A DNA stretch of 42,403 nt from Candidatus Sulfotelmatobacter sp. (GTDB taxonomy: Bacteria; Acidobacteriota; Terriglobia; Terriglobales; Acidobacteriaceae): positions 1 to 42,403 of the forward strand of contig JASHOT010000068.1 of NCBI GenBank assembly GCA_030040965.1. Reading direction: 5' to 3'. Each line of letters starts with the position of its first letter. The stretch's first letter is position 1. A program made the position numbers and the translations under genes. Shown here one piece after another: positions 1-7,692 of this stretch. The notes beneath the pieces were generated by a model that was given only the letters and a program-made list of their open reading frames with translations, did not search any database and was not told the DNA's origin.

Positions 1-559
1 ATTCTGCGAGACCGGGAGTTTCAGTTTCTGGTGCAGGTGGCCGATCGGCTCTTTTCGGGATCGGTGCTGGAAGAAAAAATCGCCGCGGTTTTCCTGCTGG
101 AGAACTTAGACGCGAAGCGCGCCGAACCCGAGTTCGAGCTCTTCGAAACGTGGCTCGACCGGATCAGCAGCTGGGCCGATCATGATGCGCTGGTGCAGGA
201 TCTGATTGCGCCGATGTTGGTGGCCAAGCCGATCCGGGCGAAGGCAGTATTTTCGCTGGGCAAGATCGAAGAATCGCTGGCATCGCAGGGCGGCGTGCGT
301 GGCGTTGATTCGCGGAGCGCGGGCGCGGATGTTCTTTGCCAAGATCGTGAAGCTCTCGAATTTTCTGCTCGCCGATCAAGACGACATGGTGCAGAAAGGA
401 TTGGGATGGTTGCTACGCGAGACGGCGAAGTTTGATGCGAAGCGGACGGTGCCGTATCTGATGAAGATACGTGAGCGCGCTCCGCGGCTGGTACTGCGAA
501 CCGCGTGCGAAACGCTGCCCGCAGCGGTTAAGAAGCGGATATTGGAAAGTCGGCGTTGA
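1..559 (+). pseudogene. AlkD-type DNA alkylation repair protein, 3' part, frameshifted
   Basis: The window opens inside this gene. The first frame reads DALVQDLIAPMLVAKP (about bases 184-232), then loses sense. The +1-shifted frame resumes with WARSKNRWHRRAACVALI and DDMVQKGLGWLLRE and ends at a stop at 557-559. Together they match the HEAT-repeat fold of the AlkD-like DNA alkylation repair family (PF08713), which removes alkylated bases, including the characteristic N-R-W-x-R-R-A-A and DDMVQKGxGWLL signatures. Deleting one T from the TTTT run at 250-253 joins the frames as AVFRWARSKNRW. It is either a recent pseudogene or a base-call error. The 5' end lies outside the window. Confidence 0.75.
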
Positions 560-640
560 CGCCTCCCGTTCCGGGAGCTTCTCGAAAAATTCGGCCGCGG
601 TGCTTGCCTGGCTTGGATTTGCCATGCACGATCGGAGCGT

Positions 641-712
641 GGGCCCGTGGTGTAACGGCAGCACAGCACTCTGTCCAAGTCGCAGGTGCGGGTTCGAATC
701 CCGCCGGGTCCA
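641..712 (+). tRNA. tRNA-like gene, identity uncertain (GTC anticodon by position)
   Basis: A cloverleaf can be folded: acceptor GGGCCCG (641-647) pairs with CGGGTCC (705-711, one G-U), D stem GTGT/GCAC, T stem GCGGG/CCCGC around TTCGAAT, discriminator A712, no encoded CCA. Canonical counting puts the anticodon at 673-675, GTC (Asp). However, the anticodon stem has only three pairs (ACT/AGT) with C-C and G-G mismatches, and position 37 is C where a purine is almost universal. The D arm (TGGTGTAACGGCAGCAC) resembles tRNA-Gln or Gly more than Asp. It may be a degenerate tRNA or a tRNA-derived sequence. Confidence 0.5.
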
Positions 713-850
713 TCTCCTGGGTGTGTAGGCACGAAGGAGAATCCTGGAGGGAAAATGCAGAGATAATCCCTCTGTAACTTGACATTGTGCAGGCGGTTTG
801 CGATCTTGGAGTCGGACAGAGTGCTGAAGTACACCACGTGATTTGCAATT

Positions 851-880
851 GGCCCCGGCTTGCTGGGGCCGCTGCTTTTT
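851..880 (+). terminator. Rho-independent terminator downstream of the tRNA-like gene
   Basis: GGCCCC (851-856) pairs perfectly with GGGGCC (865-870) around an 8-base loop, followed by GCTGC and five T (876-880). The T tract is on the plus strand, so it suits transcripts from the tRNA-like gene. It also insulates the convergent minus-strand acyltransferase gene ending at 922. Confidence 0.65.
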
Positions 881-921
881 GGCCTAAATTTGGCAGCAGA
901 ACTCTTCGCGACGTACTCACT

Positions 922-2112
922 TCAGAAATAACTCAGCCACCAATCGCTGCGGCGCTGGCGCACGCCGGCGAACCATCTGCAGAGCGGATAAAGTCCTACC
1001 ACCACGACGAACCAGACCAGATAGACAACTGGGAGCGAGTATCCCCAGCCGGGCGGCACCGTGAAGGGAAAGCGGTCGAGTGTCGGCGATTCGAACATCC
1101 AGTACGCGTGACCATATCGCGCGTAGCAGACCGCGACGGCGAGCAAATGGATCAGTGGGAAGTGCAAAAGGTAATAAAACATGGGCACGCGGCCGAAGAC
1201 GAGAGCGGGACGCAGCCACCGAGGCGTCGAACTGTCTACCGCCCAAAGAATCATCACGGCCGGACCAAGCGTCATCAGCAAAAACAAAAAAGACGGTGGA
1301 TATTTCGTCGTGTTCAGAAACGACATCAAGGTGAACAACGCCGATTTTTGCGCGCTCCAGGAAAGAGGATCACCGTAGCGGTTGATGGCGCGCACGACAA
1401 TGAAGGCGGCGATGAGGAGCAATCCCAACCGCAGCAGGAAAGGCTGCCGGCGCTCGGAGGGCCAGTTGTAGATTTGTCCGAGGCCGTAGCCGGCCGCGGT
1501 CACTCCGACCCAGGGAATTAGCGCGTAGACGGTGAAGACAACAAACCGCGGCGTGTTGAGGACGAAGCCGGGACCATGCAGAATCGACCAGAGCGGATTC
1601 TGCCAGGTTAGACCGTCGAGCAGATTGTGGGTCGCGATCATGATGACGCCGAACGAGGTCGCCACCCACGCAGGAAAGTAGACCAGAGCGGAAAGCACGA
1701 TCATCGCCCATCCCAGAGCCCATAAGACGATCAAGAACGTCACGCGGAAGTCGAAGTTGAATTGCATGGCGAGGCAGCGCATGACAACGGCGTCGAGAAA
1801 AATGAGCCAGAGGCCGCGGGTAAGAAGAAAGCGCGACAGTTCGCTGGTGGATTTTCTGCGGCGGGCGAGAAACGCGCCCGTGCCTGTCAGCAGAAAAAAA
1901 GTCGGCGCGCAGAGGTGCGTAATCCAGCGGGTGAAGAACAGAGGCGTGGTGGTCACGTTGAGATTGACCGGGTTGATGGCCGTGCCGAAAAAGTCGCGGC
2001 TGTGGTCGATCGCCATCAGGATCATGACGATGCCGCGCAACAGATCTACCGATTCGAGGCGGGCGCGGCGAATGGCAACGGGCTGGGCGACGGGTTGGGC
2101 GACCGCGGACAT
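922..2112 (-). CDS. HGSNAT/DUF1624-family membrane acyltransferase-like protein
   Basis: A 396-residue multipass membrane protein. Near the N terminus it has R-L-E-S-V-D-L-L-R-G-I-V-M-I-L-M-A-I-D-H-S-R-D-F, the typical opening of the heparan-alpha-glucosaminide N-acetyltransferase catalytic family (PF07786/DUF1624). Members move acetyl groups across the membrane to sugar amines; the substrate here is unknown. About nine hydrophobic segments follow, with a polar FARRRKS-type loop after helix 2. The ATG at 2112 was chosen: a longer in-frame reading to 2265 would translate a dispersed hairpin repeat (2211-2259). No convincing Shine-Dalgarno precedes 2112. It is divergent from the M24 peptidase gene. 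Family assignment is good; the reaction is inferred. Confidence 0.8.
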   Translation of the reverse strand: MSAVAQPVAQPVAIRRARLESVDLLRGIVMILMAIDHSRDFFGTAINPVNLNVTTTPLFFTRWITHLCAPTFFLLTGTGAFLARRRKSTSELSRFLLTRGLWLIFLDAVVMRCLAMQFNFDFRVTFLIVLWALGWAMIVLSALVYFPAWVATSFGVIMIATHNLLDGLTWQNPLWSILHGPGFVLNTPRFVVFTVYALIPWVGVTAAGYGLGQIYNWPSERRQPFLLRLGLLLIAAFIVVRAINRYGDPLSWSAQKSALFTLMSFLNTTKYPPSFLFLLMTLGPAVMILWAVDSSTPRWLRPALVFGRVPMFYYLLHFPLIHLLAVAVCYARYGHAYWMFESPTLDRFPFTVPPGWGYSLPVVYLVWFVVVVGLYPLCRWFAGVRQRRSDWWLSYF

Positions 2113-2210
2113 TCTGGTCTGGTAGCTTAGCAAAAGGAGGGGGCACCGACACAGATTTCGTTTGGTCGCAATGTGCGAGTGAACAGCAGTGACAAAAGAC
2201 CGTTGCAGGG

Positions 2211-2259
2211 GAGATCCCTCCGTCCCGCTGGTAAGAACGCGGGCCGTTCGGGATGACGC
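2211..2259. repeat. Dispersed hairpin repeat, GATCCC subtype
   Basis: GAGATCCC (2211-2218) and GGGATGAC (2250-2257) form outer arms (ATCCC/GGGAT). Inside, CCCGC (2224-2228) pairs with GCGGG (2239-2243). It is nearly identical to the copy at 10521-10567 inside a glycosyltransferase gene and related to the TCATTCC elements at 39976, 41184 and 41954. It lies between the acyltransferase start and the divergent M24 gene. Confidence 0.75.
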
Positions 2260-2344
2260 CCTCACCCGCTGAATTCCAAACCAAATGTTGATTGGCGGAG
2301 AATTCGCCGAAAGTCGAGCTCTTGATTACAATAGAAGTTTGTCC

Positions 2345-3511
2345 ATGAAGCTTCCTGCGATTCAATCTGCGCTGCGCGAACGCAACATCGATGCGTGGCT
2401 TTTCTACGACCATCATCATCGGGATCCGATTGCCTACCGCGTGCTCGGCTTGCCAGTGAGCCTGATGGTGACGCGGCGCTGGTTTTATCTGGTCCCGGCT
2501 GAGGGCGAACCGGTCAAGCTGGTGCACAAGATCGAGGCCGGCCATCTCGATTCGTTGCCAGGGAAAAAACATTTGTATTCGGGATGGCAGGAGCTGTTTG
2601 ACCAGCTCAAGTCGATTCTTTCGAAGTATCGCGACCTGGCGATGCAGTACTCGCCGAACAACAGCGTGTTTACGATTTCGCTGGTCGATGGCGGCACGAT
2701 CGATCTGCTGCGCGGGCTGGGTAAAAATGTTGTGAGCTCGGCCGATCTGGTGGCGCAGTTCGAATCGACCTGGAGCGAGGAGCAGATTGCTTCGCATTTT
2801 GCCGCGCGCGACTCGATCGACTCGATCGTGGCAGCGGCGTTCCAGGAGATTGGCCGGCGCGTGCGCAACGGTGGAATCAAGGAACATGAAGTCCAGCAGT
2901 GGTTCATGGAGGCGTTCGGGCGCGAAAACATTGTGACCGACGATCCGCCGATTGTGGCGGTGAACGCGAACGCGGGAAATCCGCACTATGAGCCGCATGC
3001 GAGCCGGCCGGTGCCGGTACGCGAGGGCGATCTGATTCTGCTCGATGTCTGGGGAAAGAAAAATACTCCGGGCGCGGTTTTTTACGACATTACGTGGATG
3101 GGATTCGTGGGCAAGTCGCCGTCGGATCGCATGCGGCAGGTGTTCGAGATCGTGCGCGATGCGCGCGACGCGGGCGTGAAGACTGTATTGGATGCGATCG
3201 GTGCGGGAAAACGGATTGCGGGCTGGGAGGTGGATCGCGCCACGCGCGGGCACATCAAGAAATCCGGCTACGGAGATTATTTCATCCATCGCACGGGACA
3301 TTCGATCGGCACCGACGTCCATTCCAATGGCGCAAACATGGATGATCTGGAGATTCACGACGAGCGGCAGATTCTGCCCAATTCCTGCTTCTCGATCGAG
3401 CCCGGAATTTATTTGCCGGAGTTCGGCGTGCGCAGCGAGGTGAATGTGCTGGTGCGGGCGAAATCAGCGGAAGTGACGGGAAAAATCCAACGCGAGATTG
3501 TGACCATCTAG
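2345..3511 (+). CDS. M24-family metallopeptidase (Xaa-Pro aminopeptidase-like)
   Basis: A 388-residue cytosolic protein with an N-terminal creatinase-like domain (about 1-170) and a C-terminal pita-bread M24 domain. The five metal ligands are visible: Asp in LLDVWG, Asp in FYDITW, His in RTGHSIGTDVH, Glu in SIEPGIY and Glu in RSEVNV. Such enzymes cleave X-Pro N-terminal bonds using two metal ions. The ATG at 2345 is preferred over an upstream ATG (2285) because homologues begin close to MKLPAIQ. TACAAT at 2327-2332 looks like a -10 box that would give a very short leader. It is probably first in a small unit with the membrane gene 16 bases downstream. Confidence 0.88.
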   Translation: MKLPAIQSALRERNIDAWLFYDHHHRDPIAYRVLGLPVSLMVTRRWFYLVPAEGEPVKLVHKIEAGHLDSLPGKKHLYSGWQELFDQLKSILSKYRDLAMQYSPNNSVFTISLVDGGTIDLLRGLGKNVVSSADLVAQFESTWSEEQIASHFAARDSIDSIVAAAFQEIGRRVRNGGIKEHEVQQWFMEAFGRENIVTDDPPIVAVNANAGNPHYEPHASRPVPVREGDLILLDVWGKKNTPGAVFYDITWMGFVGKSPSDRMRQVFEIVRDARDAGVKTVLDAIGAGKRIAGWEVDRATRGHIKKSGYGDYFIHRTGHSIGTDVHSNGANMDDLEIHDERQILPNSCFSIEPGIYLPEFGVRSEVNVLVRAKSAEVTGKIQREIVTI

Positions 3512-3527
3512 AATTGTGAAGATCTGA

Positions 3528-3935
3528 ATGGCAAATTCCACAACAGAAAAAAATGCGGAGCAGGCGATCAGCACCATGAGCGTGCTCGCGCCGGCGGTGG
3601 GATGGCTGATTCCCGGCGCGGGACACATGATTCAGAAGCGCTGGATTCGCGGCGTACTTCTGTTCGTTTCGATTGTGACGATGTTTCTGCTCGGGTTGGC
3701 GATGCAAGGCCGCATCTATAAAGCAAACGGCGGCGATATTCTGGACATGCTCGGATTTGTCGGCGATGTCGGCTCGGGCGCGCTTTACATTCTCACGCTG
3801 ATGAACGACTGGGGGCAGGGCGCGATCGCCTTTGCCACGGCGGATTATGGAACGAAGTTCATCATCGTGGCAGGATTGCTGAATTTTATTTCGATCGCGG
3901 ACGCGTATCACATTGCGATTGGGAAGAAGCAGTAG
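3528..3935 (+). CDS. Small membrane protein (DUF6677-like)
   Basis: A 135-residue protein with three to four hydrophobic segments: VLAPAVGWLIPGAGHMIQ, then GVLLFVSIVTMFLLGLAMQG, then IIVAGLLNFISIADAYHI. The P-G-x-G-H/Q-x-x-x-x-R/K-x-x-R-G pattern near the N terminus resembles small TM2-like membrane domains. I recall similar acidobacterial proteins named DUF6677, but cannot verify this here. It follows the M24 peptidase by 16 bases, so co-transcription is likely. Function unknown. Confidence 0.75.
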   Translation: MANSTTEKNAEQAISTMSVLAPAVGWLIPGAGHMIQKRWIRGVLLFVSIVTMFLLGLAMQGRIYKANGGDILDMLGFVGDVGSGALYILTLMNDWGQGAIAFATADYGTKFIIVAGLLNFISIADAYHIAIGKKQ

Positions 3936-3989
3936 AGGCAGTTGCCAGTACCCAGTTGCCAGTAAAAGCCTTTTGCGGATAGGAAAGCT

Positions 3990-4172
3990 TTGACCATCAC
4001 TCTCAGCCATTTCAGCGCGGCGACGGTATTTGCCCTGTTCGCCTCGATCGTATTCGGAATCACGCACCGCGAGACGACGCGCGATATGATCCGGTACGGC
4101 GCGTATTGCTTCGTGATGTTCCTGGGCGGCGTGTTCGTGGCCGGCTGGGTAATGTGGCTCCTTCGAAGGTAG
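3990..4172 (+). CDS. Very small two-helix membrane protein
   Basis: Sixty residues: a first hydrophobic helix (about 6-24, AATVFALFASIVFGI), a basic/acidic loop HRETTRDMIRYG and a second helix ending MWLLRR. It starts at TTG 3990 with AGGA at 3981-3984 as a plausible ribosome site. The helix-loop-helix layout and tight placement after the DUF6677-like gene (54 bases) suggest a real gene of the same unit. No function can be named. The gap before it carries a short direct repeat (CAGTTGCCAGTA twice). Confidence 0.6.
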   Translation: MTITLSHFSAATVFALFASIVFGITHRETTRDMIRYGAYCFVMFLGGVFVAGWVMWLLRR

Positions 4173-4217
4173 CTGTCACAGGCAGCTGTCACCTCTCAGC
4201 CATCAGCTTTCAGCTCA
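4171..4217. repeat. TCAGCC/AGCTGTCAC word repeat, left flank of orphan gene
   Basis: Contains AGCTGTCAC twice and TCAGCCATCAGCTTTCAGC at 4196-4214. The reverse complement of this 19-mer recurs with one mismatch at 4865-4883, on the other side of the gene at 4315-4854. Confidence 0.6.
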
Positions 4218-4314
4218 CACCCGATTTGGTTCCAGTTCCTGACTGGCGGTTCCTCGATCCCCGCCTTAGCCTGGCGGGGTTCACTCGCCGTTCAACCAAG
4301 TGTAGATTAGTGAC

Positions 4315-4854
4315 TTGAGAGGCATCGCGATCTTCGCCGTGGCTTTTCTATCCGGTGCCATCGCCCCCTCGCGCTTCTCGGCACAGAAGGAAGAGCCGGT
4401 TCGGCCCGAGCTATCCGCCGCCATACGAAGCCCAGAGCCGGCAGTCGGGACCAAGCAAAATATTCGCCTTGAGATACGGCTTGAAAACGGTGGGAATGAA
4501 TCTCTGCTGCTGTGGCGTTCGTGGGGATGGGGCGTCGGGCGAACTTACGTCAGGGTCTTTGACAGCGCGGGAAAAGAGGTCTTCACAACTTTTCTGGCGG
4601 ACCAGATTCCGCCCCCGCCGGACAAGGGCGACTTCATAGAGCTCAAACCGCATGAGTTTTTTGGAATCCAATTAGATGAGGCAGCAACACACTTCGTCAA
4701 TGTACCCGGCGTGTACGACATTCTTGTGGAATACACCTGCCCCTTATCAGAAGAGTTCATCCGGAAATCCGTCCAGCTGCCTCGGCTGCCCTTGTGGGGG
4801 CGAGAACGAGGAACGATCGTCTCCAACAAGATCAGGGTCGAGGTAACGAAGTGA
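4315..4854 (+). CDS. Exported protein of unknown function
   Basis: A 179-residue protein with a likely Sec signal peptide (MRGIAIFAVAFLSGAIA, cleavage near RFSA-QKE). The mature part has alternating beta-type segments (NIRLEIRLENGGNESLLLW, TYVRVFDSAGKEVFTT, VNVPGVYDILVEYTC), reminiscent of an Ig-like or BsuPI-like beta sandwich; this is inference only. The start is TTG at 4315 and no good Shine-Dalgarno is visible. It is flanked by inverted copies of a TCAGC-word repeat (4196-4214 and 4865-4883), so it may have arrived as a unit. Neighbours give no functional hint. Confidence 0.6.
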   Translation: MRGIAIFAVAFLSGAIAPSRFSAQKEEPVRPELSAAIRSPEPAVGTKQNIRLEIRLENGGNESLLLWRSWGWGVGRTYVRVFDSAGKEVFTTFLADQIPPPPDKGDFIELKPHEFFGIQLDEAATHFVNVPGVYDILVEYTCPLSEEFIRKSVQLPRLPLWGRERGTIVSNKIRVEVTK

Positions 4855-4862
4855 CAAGGTCT

Positions 4863-4893
4863 TGGCTGAAAGCTGACGGCTGATAGCTGACGG
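4863..4893. repeat. TCAGCC word repeat, right flank, inverted
   Basis: GCTGAAAGCTGACGGCTGA at 4865-4883 is the inverted counterpart (18 of 19) of 4196-4214. A further GATAGCTGACGG follows it. It lies between the converging genes ending at 4854 and 4900. Words of the same kind occur again at 31738-31766. Confidence 0.6.
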
Positions 4894-4899
4894 CCGCTT

Positions 4900-5844
4900 T
4901 TACCCTTCCCACACAAACGCGTCGAAGATTCTCTTCGTATCGAAATTCAGTCGGCGGTAGAGCGCAACCGCTCCCGCGTTGGCTTCGGTGACGGTCAGCG
5001 ACAGCATGGAAAACTTTCGCTTGACCAGGTTGCCGACGGTGGCAGCGAGCAGCGACTGGCCGATATGGCGCGAGCGGTATTCGGGCAGCACGCAAATCTG
5101 AGTAACGTGGCCAACGTCGTTGCGCACGCGCGAGCACAGGATGAGGCCAATCAGGCCATGGGTGCGGCGATCGGCGGCCACGAAGGACGACTCGAGATCG
5201 AAGACGCCGCATCCGGGGAAGCGCACGATGTTGTTGAGGAAGCGCAGCGATCCGCTCAACGTGTGGTACTGATCGTTGATCTGGGCGTCGACGTGGCCGC
5301 GATAAGCCGCTGTGATGACGGCGGCGGAGGGCTGATAGTCGGCTTCGGTCCAGGGGCGGATTTCGACCTCGGGATGGGGAGAAATTTTTTCCTGCGATGA
5401 TTGGCTGAGCGCCAGCACCATAAACAGCCGGGGATGGCGCTGGAATCCGGTGTCGAGAAACGGACGCGAGACGACGTTGGCGTCGTGCGCGAGCAGTTGG
5501 GCCTCGACGCGATGAATTCCGGGAGACTGCTGCAGGGTTTCGATGACATGCGTAAGCAGGCGCAGCTCGACCGGGCGCGAATCGGGCAGGCGGGATCCGT
5601 TGAGCACGTAGAGATCGCCAATGACTCCCTTGCTGCCTTCGTAGACGAAAAACGAATATCCGAAGACACGGCCGCGTTCGACGGCGGCGTAGCCGGGCAG
5701 AATCTTCGCGTCGACGTAGCGCAGGATCATGTCGGCGGAGCCGGAATAGTCCCAGGAGAGCAGGCGCGACCAGAGTTGCGTCTCATCATCGAGCAGGGGA
5801 CGCAGGTCGGCGGAAGAAAAATGTCTGAGGTCAAGAATTTCCAA
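4900..5844 (-). CDS. Tandem GNAT-family N-acetyltransferase
   Basis: A 314-residue protein with two GNAT folds. The N-terminal half (about 1-150) contains AAVERGRVFGYSFFVYEGSKGVIGDLYVL. The C-terminal half begins at EIRPWTEADYQPSAAVI and ends with the acetyl-CoA-binding strand-loop VTQICVLPEYRSRHIGQSLLAATV and the AVALYRRLNFDTKR motif. The acceptor substrate is unknown. The start is TTG at 5844 (LEILDLRHF), preceded by GGGGAGA seven bases away; reading further upstream gives arginine/proline-rich sequence typical of non-coding DNA. It is divergent from korDABC and shares a long intergenic region with two CRP-type sites. Confidence 0.8.
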   Translation of the reverse strand: MEILDLRHFSSADLRPLLDDETQLWSRLLSWDYSGSADMILRYVDAKILPGYAAVERGRVFGYSFFVYEGSKGVIGDLYVLNGSRLPDSRPVELRLLTHVIETLQQSPGIHRVEAQLLAHDANVVSRPFLDTGFQRHPRLFMVLALSQSSQEKISPHPEVEIRPWTEADYQPSAAVITAAYRGHVDAQINDQYHTLSGSLRFLNNIVRFPGCGVFDLESSFVAADRRTHGLIGLILCSRVRNDVGHVTQICVLPEYRSRHIGQSLLAATVGNLVKRKFSMLSLTVTEANAGAVALYRRLNFDTKRIFDAFVWEG

Positions 5845-6029
5845 AAAGCGGTCTCCCCACTGGCTCCCGCAGGAGCGCCGGCGCCAGGGAACGGGCCTGA
5901 CAGGGCGGCAAAAATCCGAGTGTAGTGGGTTCGGCGTGGAGAGGCAAACGCGGTGAACAAGGCACGGCAACAGGCGAGTGTGTGAGATAGCGGCAGGTGT
6001 TCCCTTTTCTTGTTCACCTCTTCTGTTGG

Positions 6030-6045
6030 TGTGATGCCGATCACT
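6030..6045. promoter_or_regulatory. CRP-type palindrome (distal)
   Basis: TGTGATGCCGATCACT fits TGTGA-N6-TCACA with a single mismatch in the last base. It lies 185 bases upstream of the GNAT start and about 230 upstream of korD, in the shared divergent region. With the perfect site at 6173-6188 it makes a pair. Confidence 0.55.
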
Positions 6046-6172
6046 TGCGCGCCATTTCTCCCGTGTGGCTGCGGACACTTGTGCAGCAGTTTGTCATCGC
6101 TAACTCGTTTATTTACAGCCATTTACTGTTCCTAAACAAAGAAGCCAGCAGGTGCGCGGCCTCACCACGATC

Positions 6173-6188
6173 TGTGACCGTCATCACA
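6173..6188. promoter_or_regulatory. CRP-type palindrome (perfect), likely controls korDABC
   Basis: TGTGACCGTCATCACA is an exact TGTGA-N6-TCACA palindrome, the CRP-family consensus. A weak -10-like CATACT sits at 6211-6216. If it is used, transcription would start near 6223 and the site would be centred at about -42, the classic position for class II activation by CRP/FNR regulators. The regulator is not in the window. Confidence 0.65.
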
Positions 6189-6271
6189 CCATTTCCCTGC
6201 AGTTCCAACGCATACTGCAGTCCTACGCTGGTCAACCGGAGTGATGGCTCACTCCTTCGCTGGGGGATCAA

Positions 6272-6535
6272 GTGGCAAAAGGACGCGTCTCAATCGTCGT
6301 GGAGCGCTGCAAGGCATGCGGATTCTGCGTGGAGTTTTGTCCCACGCACGTGCTGGCGCTCTCTTCCGCTTTCAATTCCAAGGGATACCACCCGCCGCAC
6401 GTGGTGCATCCGGAAAAATGCAGCGGCTGCGATTTGTGCGGCATGTACTGCCCCGACTTCGCGATCTACGGAACAAAAACTCCTGAGGCGAAGGCTGCGG
6501 GCACGAAGACGCAGGCCGGCGGAGGTGAGAAATGA
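6272..6535 (+). CDS. korD: 2-oxoacid:ferredoxin oxidoreductase, delta (ferredoxin) subunit
   Basis: An 87-residue ferredoxin with two 4Fe-4S motifs, CKACGFCVEFCP and CSGCDLCGMYCP. It passes electrons from the catalytic alpha/beta subunits to external ferredoxin. The start is GTG at 6272, preceded by GGGGGA four bases away. Its last codons overlap the ATG of korA (6532), so translation is coupled. The C-terminal tail (TPEAKAAGTKTQAGGGEK) is low complexity. First gene of a four-gene operon ordered delta-alpha-beta-gamma. Confidence 0.9.
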   Translation: MAKGRVSIVVERCKACGFCVEFCPTHVLALSSAFNSKGYHPPHVVHPEKCSGCDLCGMYCPDFAIYGTKTPEAKAAGTKTQAGGGEK

Positions 6536-7692
6536 AAGCCGATCCGCGAGGAGTATTGACCGGCACACATTTTATTGATGGCGACCACGCCTGCTGCGAG
6601 GGCGCGCTGGCCGCCGGGGCGAGGTTTGCGGCGGGATATCCGATCACGCCGTCGACCGAAGTGGTGGAGCGTTTCGCGTCGCGCGTTCCTACCGTGGGCG
6701 GAAGTTTCATCCAGATGGAAGATGAGCTGGCGGCGTCGATCGCGCTGCAGGGCGGCGTGTGGGGCGGGGCGAAGGCGTTCACGGTGACATCGGGACCGGG
6801 ATTTTCGCTGATGATGGAGCACATCGGCTACGCGGCGATGACCGAAACGCCGTGTGTGTTTGTGGACGTGCAGCGCGGCGGCCCTTCGACCGGGCTTCCG
6901 ACGCTTCCCGCGCAGGCCGACATGATGCAGGCGCGTTGGGGATCGCATGGCGATTACGAGATCATCGCGTTGTGTCCGAACTCGCCGCAGGAATGTTTCG
7001 ATCTGACGATCAAGGCCTTCAACCTGGCGGAAGAATTTCGCGTGCCGGTGATGTTCATGATGGACGAGGTCGTGGGCCACATGACGGAGAAAGTGGTGAT
7101 TCCTGCGGCGGATCAAATTGAAGTTGTGCCGCGCAAGCATACGAAGAAATCGATCGAAGAGTATCTGCCTTACGGCACGAACGGCGACATGGTGCCGGAA
7201 ATGGCACACGCGGGCGAGGGTTACAAATTTCACGTCACGGGATTGACGCATGATGAGCGTGGCTACCCGAACATGACACCGGCGACGCAGGACAAGCTGG
7301 TAAAGCGCCTGCAGAATAAGATTCGCAGCGCGGCCGACCGCATCTGCCTGCTCGAAGAGGATTCGCTCGATACGGCTGAGGTGGTCGTCGTTTCCTACGG
7401 CATCACGTCGCGCGTGGCGCAGCGGGCGATCGATCTGGCACGCGAGCGCAGGCTGAAGGTCGGCAAATTGCGGCTCATCACCGCGTGGCCCTTCCCCGAC
7501 AAGAAAATTGCCGACCTCGCCTCGCGCGTGAAGGCGTTCGTGGTGCCCGAGCTGAATCTCGGACAGATGGTGCGCGAAGTGGAGCGCGCTGCGAATGGCA
7601 AGGCGAAGACTTTCGCCGTGCCGCATGCCGGCGGCGGAGTGCACAATCCGGATGAAATCCTGAACGCGATCGTGGAGGCGAGCCGATGCTGA
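6532..7692 (+). CDS. korA: 2-oxoacid:ferredoxin oxidoreductase, alpha subunit
   Basis: A 386-residue alpha subunit with the hallmark AAGARFAAGYPITPSTEVVE near the N terminus, QMEDELAASIA, SGPGFSLMMEHIGYA and RGGPSTGLPT. With the beta subunit it oxidatively decarboxylates a 2-oxoacid (most likely 2-oxoglutarate) to acyl-CoA, reducing ferredoxin. In aerobes with this complex it can replace the 2-oxoglutarate dehydrogenase step of the TCA cycle. The ATG overlaps the korD stop by four bases, and the end overlaps korB by seven. Substrate choice between 2-oxoglutarate and branched-chain oxoacids cannot be settled from sequence alone. Confidence 0.92.
   Translation: MKADPRGVLTGTHFIDGDHACCEGALAAGARFAAGYPITPSTEVVERFASRVPTVGGSFIQMEDELAASIALQGGVWGGAKAFTVTSGPGFSLMMEHIGYAAMTETPCVFVDVQRGGPSTGLPTLPAQADMMQARWGSHGDYEIIALCPNSPQECFDLTIKAFNLAEEFRVPVMFMMDEVVGHMTEKVVIPAADQIEVVPRKHTKKSIEEYLPYGTNGDMVPEMAHAGEGYKFHVTGLTHDERGYPNMTPATQDKLVKRLQNKIRSAADRICLLEEDSLDTAEVVVVSYGITSRVAQRAIDLARERRLKVGKLRLITAWPFPDKKIADLASRVKAFVVPELNLGQMVREVERAANGKAKTFAVPHAGGGVHNPDEILNAIVEASRC

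Noticed and set aside
376-920. Open frames on the minus strand across the tRNA-like region
   Set aside because: Their peptides come from translating the antisense of a tRNA and its terminator, a well-known source of false genes.
1370-3358. A 662-codon open frame on the minus strand across the M24 peptidase and acyltransferase genes
   Set aside because: It is antisense to a clear M24 enzyme and out of frame with the membrane acyltransferase. High GC suppresses stops; the composition is His/Arg-rich and typical of a shadow frame.
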